DNA from: Actinomycetota bacterium
GTDB taxonomy: Bacteria > Actinomycetota > UBA4738
Direction of reading: 5' to 3'
Assembly (NCBI GenBank): GCA_005885015.1
Contig: VAYG01000096.1
Location: 1-9,537 of the forward strand
Length of the DNA: 9,537 nt
Both the position numbers and the translations under genes were made by a program. Position 1 is the stretch's first letter. Every line of letters begins with the position of its first letter. The notes under the pieces were generated by a model. The model saw only the letters and a program-made list of their open reading frames with translations, ran no database searches and was not told where the DNA came from. Of this stretch, positions 7,039-9,537 are shown piece after piece.

Positions 7039-7052
7039 TCGATCGAGGAACG
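7016..7052. terminator. Perfect 17-bp-arm inverted repeat across the ruvX stop codon
   Basis: The left arm CGTTCCTCGATCGATCA (7016-7032) is the exact reverse complement of the right arm (7036-7052), with a 3-base loop CGC. The ruvX stop TGA is the first triplet of the right arm. A 17-bp perfect stem is far beyond chance and would form a very stable RNA hairpin. It is followed by GAGAATTT, only a short T-rich stretch, so it is either a terminator of the U-poor type common in actinomycetes, an mRNA-stabilising hairpin for alaS-ruvX, or a protein-binding palindrome upstream of the mltG promoter (26 bases away). Confidence 0.7.
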
Positions 7053-7077
7053 GAGAATTTCCCGCGGGGCTTCCGGG

Positions 7078-7083
7078 TATCCT
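7078..7083 (+). promoter_or_regulatory. Predicted -10 element (TATCCT) for leaderless mltG
   Basis: TATCCT is preceded by CCGGG and followed by exactly 7 bases before the GTG of mltG, the same spacing as at alaS. No -35 hexamer is evident at 16-18 bases (the region reads GAATTT). There is no Shine-Dalgarno site, so a leaderless mRNA starting at or near the GTG is the simplest reading. Confidence 0.6.
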
Positions 7084-7090
7084 TTGGCCC

Positions 7091-8149
7091 GTGCTCGAGA
7101 CCATGATGAGAACCCCCGAGCGCGCTCCACGGGAGCGTCGGCGCGGGGGTGTCATCCTCCTGGTCGTCCTTCTCCTGATCGTCGGGGCGGTTGCCGTCGC
7201 GGGCGGGTGGTGGGCCTGGGCCATCGGCGCCTCGGGTCCCCAGCAGAAGATCGTGGTGGTGATCCCGAAGGGGGCGGTCGGCTCGGAGGTGGGCGGCATC
7301 TTGAAGGACGCGCAGGTGATCCGGTCGGCCCTGGCGTTCAAGGTGATGGCCCGGTTCCGCGGGTTCTCCCACGGCTTCGAGGCAGGCACCTACACGAACC
7401 TGACCACGAACATGAGCGTGTCCGAGGCCCTGGCGGCACTGAAGAAGGGGCCGTTACCCACGAAGTCGCTCTCGGTCCTGTTCCCCGAAGGGCTCACCCT
7501 GGCCCAGACGGCCGAACGGGTCCAGGACCAGCTGGGGATACAGCGGAAGGACTTCCTGGCCGCGGCCAAGAGCGGGTCGTACTCGCTCCCGCCCTACCTG
7601 CCGAAGGGAACGCCGACGCTGGAAGGCTTCCTGTTTCCGAAGAAGTACGACTTCCTGGCGGGGGTGACGGCCGACGAGGTGATCAAGAAGCTCCTGGGCC
7701 AGTTCAAGGGCGAGGTGGCCGACCTCCCGTGGGGGCGCTACCGGACCCTGGGGTTGAAGAGCCGGTACGACGTGGTGATCGTGGCCTCGATGATCGAGCG
7801 GGAGGCCCGGTTCGACGAGGACCGGTCCCGGATCGCGGCCGTCATCTACAACCGCCTGAAGAGGGGTATGCCGCTCCAGATCGACGCCACGGTGGAGTAC
7901 GCGCTCGGCCAGTACAAGGCGAAGCTGACCTACGACGACCTCAAGGTCCAGAGCCCGTACAACACCTACCTCCACACGGGGCTGCCGCCCACGCCCATCG
8001 CCAGTCCCGGGCTGGCCTCGATCGTGGCCGCGCTGGATCCGGCCAGCAACAACTGGCTCTATTACGTCGTCTGTGACGCGGAGGGGCACCACGCGTTCAC
8101 GTCCTCCTACTCGGAGTTCCTTCGGCTGAAGGCCAATCCGAGCTGCTGA
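7091..8149 (+). CDS. mltG: Endolytic peptidoglycan transglycosylase MltG (YceG-like)
   Basis: A 352-residue single-pass membrane protein. MltG cleaves within nascent glycan strands outside the cytoplasmic membrane and is thought to end their polymerisation. A basic cytoplasmic N-terminus (RTPERAPRERRRGG) precedes one membrane segment at about residues 20-44. A LysM-like region follows (VVIPKGAVGSEVGGILKDAQVI). The catalytic part contains VIVASMIEREARFDEDR with the presumed catalytic E236, then AAVIYNRLKRGMPLQIDATVEYALG and SPYNTYLHTGLPPTPIASPG, all diagnostic. The GTG at 7091 is chosen over ATGs at 7103 and 7106 because a TATCCT element ends 7 bases before it. Length is normal for the family. 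Older databases call such genes aminodeoxychorismate lyase, which is a misannotation. In many actinomycetes aroE comes next; here it does not. Identification is very secure. Confidence 0.97.
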   Translation: MLETMMRTPERAPRERRRGGVILLVVLLLIVGAVAVAGGWWAWAIGASGPQQKIVVVIPKGAVGSEVGGILKDAQVIRSALAFKVMARFRGFSHGFEAGTYTNLTTNMSVSEALAALKKGPLPTKSLSVLFPEGLTLAQTAERVQDQLGIQRKDFLAAAKSGSYSLPPYLPKGTPTLEGFLFPKKYDFLAGVTADEVIKKLLGQFKGEVADLPWGRYRTLGLKSRYDVVIVASMIEREARFDEDRSRIAAVIYNRLKRGMPLQIDATVEYALGQYKAKLTYDDLKVQSPYNTYLHTGLPPTPIASPGLASIVAALDPASNNWLYYVVCDAEGHHAFTSSYSEFLRLKANPSC

Positions 8150-8180
8150 GGGGCTTCGGCGGGCCCCGACTCCGCCCCTC
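8148..8180 (+). terminator. Probable terminator hairpin overlapping the mltG stop
   Basis: GAGGGGC (8148-8154) pairs with GCCCCTC (8174-8180). An inner stem TCGG/CCGA (8156-8159 with 8166-8169) extends it, and GTCTT follows. The left arm begins within the mltG TGA. The arms fit a GC-rich terminator with a very short T-tail, separating mltG from the pilus-type genes. Formation in vivo is inferred. Confidence 0.5.
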
Positions 8181-8225
8181 GTCTTAAGCCACAGGTGTTT
8201 GGAGCCGAAGAATTCCGCAAGACCC

Positions 8226-8873
8226 ATGTCCGTCGACTTCGCGGCCTTGACCCAAGCGGTTGTGGCGGGCGTCGCTGACGTTCGCGCCTGCCTGGTCGTG
8301 TCGCGGGACGGGTTGTCGCTCGGGAGCTTCCCGCCGGCAGAGGAGGAAAGGACGCTGGCCGCTTGGTCGAAGCTGACGATGCTCGGGGAGATCGACCGGG
8401 GATTCGTCACGATCCGCGAGGAGATGTGGGTCTTCGCCAGGCGCGGGGCCTACTCCGCGGTGGCCACGGCGTCGTCGTCGGCTCGCCCCGGAGTGATCCT
8501 CGACCAGCTCGACCAGCTGTTGCTGAGCGCGGAGGAGGCGCGGGTTCGCAAGGACGTCTTCCGCGCACCGGCCGAACGGGAGACGCCGGCGCTGGAGACG
8601 CCCAGGGGCATGCGGACCTCGCTGCACCCGGAGTCGCGCGAGGTGGCCACCCCGACGCCGGCCCCGGCCCCGACGGCACCCGCGCGCGAGGCCCCATCGG
8701 CGGCGAAGAAGGAGGCGACGCGCCCCGCCGATCCAGCCGAAGGCGAACCGGACCTCGCCGAAACGACGGCGGACCAGCCCGATGTGGCCGCCTGGTCGGT
8801 GGACACGATGTCGCTGCGGCGGGAGTTCGCCGGAATCCTCATGGAACCCGAAAAAGAAGACGAAGAACCCTGA
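8226..8873 (+). CDS. Unrecognised protein with possible Roadblock/LC7-like N-terminal domain, upstream of pilB
   Basis: A 215-residue soluble protein, not recognised with certainty. Residues 1 to about 105 look like a compact alpha/beta domain: an N-terminal helix, a strand-turn ACLVVSRDGLSLGSF, a helix EEERTLAAWSKLTML, strands GFVTIREEMWVFARRG and YSAVATAS, then helix ILDQLDQLLLSAEEA. This order and the 'RDGL' turn resemble Roadblock/LC7 (MglB-like) domains, which regulate small Ras-like GTPases. Residues about 110-190 are rich in Pro, Ala and Glu (TPTPAPAPTAPA) and probably disordered. The C-terminus has a short helix (VDTMSLRREFAGILM) and an acidic end (EPEKEDEEP), possibly a docking peptide. 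ATG 8226 is preferred; TTG 8199 would add nine residues. Neither has a clear ribosome site. It lies 28 bases before pilB, suggesting a role in pilus regulation, but this is inference. Confidence 0.75.
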   Translation: MSVDFAALTQAVVAGVADVRACLVVSRDGLSLGSFPPAEEERTLAAWSKLTMLGEIDRGFVTIREEMWVFARRGAYSAVATASSSARPGVILDQLDQLLLSAEEARVRKDVFRAPAERETPALETPRGMRTSLHPESREVATPTPAPAPTAPAREAPSAAKKEATRPADPAEGEPDLAETTADQPDVAAWSVDTMSLRREFAGILMEPEKEDEEP

Positions 8874-8901
8874 GTGAGCGCATCCCCGGACCGATGACCC
8901 G

Positions 8902-9537
8902 ATGAGCCAGGACATGACCTCCCCGCCGCTGCCTACCAGCGCGAGGAAGACCAAGAAGCTCGGCGAGATCCTCGTCGAAGAGGGGCTGATCAGCCACGAG
9001 CAGCTGGAGCGGGCGCTCCTCGAGCAGAGCCGCACCGACCAGCTCCTGGGACGCATCCTGATCGACCTCAAGATGGTCCGGGAATCGGACCTGATGGCGG
9101 CCCTGGCGAAGCAGATCGGGTTCCGCTTCGTCGATCTGACCGACTACCAGATCGACGGCGGCGCGGCCATGCTGATTCCCGACCAGGTGGCCCGGCGGTA
9201 CCGGGCCCTGCCCATCGGCTACGAGGAGAACAAGCTCCTGGTGGCCATGGCCGACCCGGCCAACCTCTTCGCCCTCGACGACATCCGGACCATCACCGGG
9301 ATGGAGGTCCAGCCGGTGGTGGCCACCGCCGCCGACATCGAGGGGGCCATCCGGAAGTACAGCCGCATGGACGAGAGCGTCCAGCAGATGGCCTCGGAGG
9401 CCTCCGCCACCGCCGAGGACGACCTGCGCGAGCTGGAGAAGGCGGCCGCAGCGGTAGAAGAGGGACCCATCGTCAAGATGGTGAACCTCCTGATCAGCCA
9501 GGCCATCTCCGACCGCGCCTCCGACATCCACATCGAG
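8902..9537 (+). CDS. pilB: Type IV pilus assembly / type II secretion ATPase (PilB/GspE family), N-terminal part, 3' end outside window
   Basis: The first 212 residues of a PilB/GspE-type hexameric motor ATPase, which powers extension of type IV pili or type II secretion at the inner face of the membrane. After a short Thr/Pro-rich lead, residues 19-71 form an MshEN (T2SSE_N) domain made of two 24-residue motifs (19-42 and 48-71) separated by five residues. ALPIGYEENKLLVAMADP and IRTITGMEVQPVVATAADI are typical of the rest of the N-terminal region. PIVKMVNLLISQAISDRASDIHIE opens the ATPase core; the Walker motifs are outside the window. ATG 8902 is the start: an in-frame TGA lies at 8875-8877, and the only other early ATG is at 8914. 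No clear Shine-Dalgarno site. The family is secure; PilB is preferred over GspE but not proven. Confidence 0.93.
   Translation, partial: MSQDMTSPPLPTSARKTKKLGEILVEEGLISHEQLERALLEQSRTDQLLGRILIDLKMVRESDLMAALAKQIGFRFVDLTDYQIDGGAAMLIPDQVARRYRALPIGYEENKLLVAMADPANLFALDDIRTITGMEVQPVVATAADIEGAIRKYSRMDESVQQMASEASATAEDDLRELEKAAAAVEEGPIVKMVNLLISQAISDRASDIHIE

Noticed and set aside
7084..8076. 330-codon alternative plus-strand frame over mltG
   Set aside because: The overlapping mltG frame has a membrane segment and the catalytic motifs; this one is Gly/Arg/Pro-rich without features.
1..9537. CRISPR arrays, tRNA or rRNA genes, insertion sequences, phage or toxin-antitoxin genes
   Set aside because: I saw no spaced direct repeats, cloverleaf-type sequence, transposase motifs or terminal repeats. 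The window is almost fully occupied by the listed genes.

Overview
This is a high-GC stretch in which every supported gene lies on the plus strand. Gene content and order point to an actinomycete-type bacterium (Actinomycetota). The order rarA, DUF948 protein, small DUF6167-like protein, alaS, ruvX, mltG is, from memory, the conserved alaS neighbourhood of that phylum. GTG starts and apparently leaderless promoters fit as well. A PilB/GspE-type ATPase at the right edge suggests a lineage with type IV pili, so probably not a classical Streptomyces or Mycobacterium. The exact class cannot be read from the window.

Layout. Positions 3-887 hold the C-terminal part of RarA, a AAA+ protein of stalled replication forks. 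A TATGAT promoter at 898 then starts a tight run with good Shine-Dalgarno sites: a DUF948 membrane coiled-coil protein, a small DUF6167-like membrane protein, and an M20-family zinc hydrolase (1571-2911). A 78-bp gap with a perfect short palindrome leads to a phytanoyl-CoA dioxygenase-family Fe(II)/2-oxoglutarate enzyme (about 2990-3928). The M20 and PhyH genes sit between parts of the block that are normally adjacent, so they look like lineage-specific insertions.

alaS (3960-6611) and ruvX (6604-7038) overlap by 8 bases. alaS has a -10 element exactly 7 bases before its ATG, which predicts a leaderless mRNA. ruvX ends inside a perfect inverted repeat with 17-bp arms (7016-7052). mltG (7091-8149) follows, again with a -10 element exactly 7 bases before its GTG. 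A second hairpin overlaps the mltG stop codon.

The right end starts a probable type IV pilus region: an unrecognised 215-residue protein with a plausible Roadblock/LC7-like N-terminal domain and a disordered tail (8226-8873), then the first 212 residues of PilB (8902 to window end) with an MshEN domain whose ligand-binding motifs are partly degenerate.

Most of the window is housekeeping: tRNA charging, rRNA processing or junction resolution, peptidoglycan termination and fork maintenance. I see no convincing new multi-gene system. The points most worth checking are the ruvX/mltG inverted repeat, the shared promoter motif with its leaderless spacing, the two inserted enzymes, and the Roadblock-like/PilB pair.
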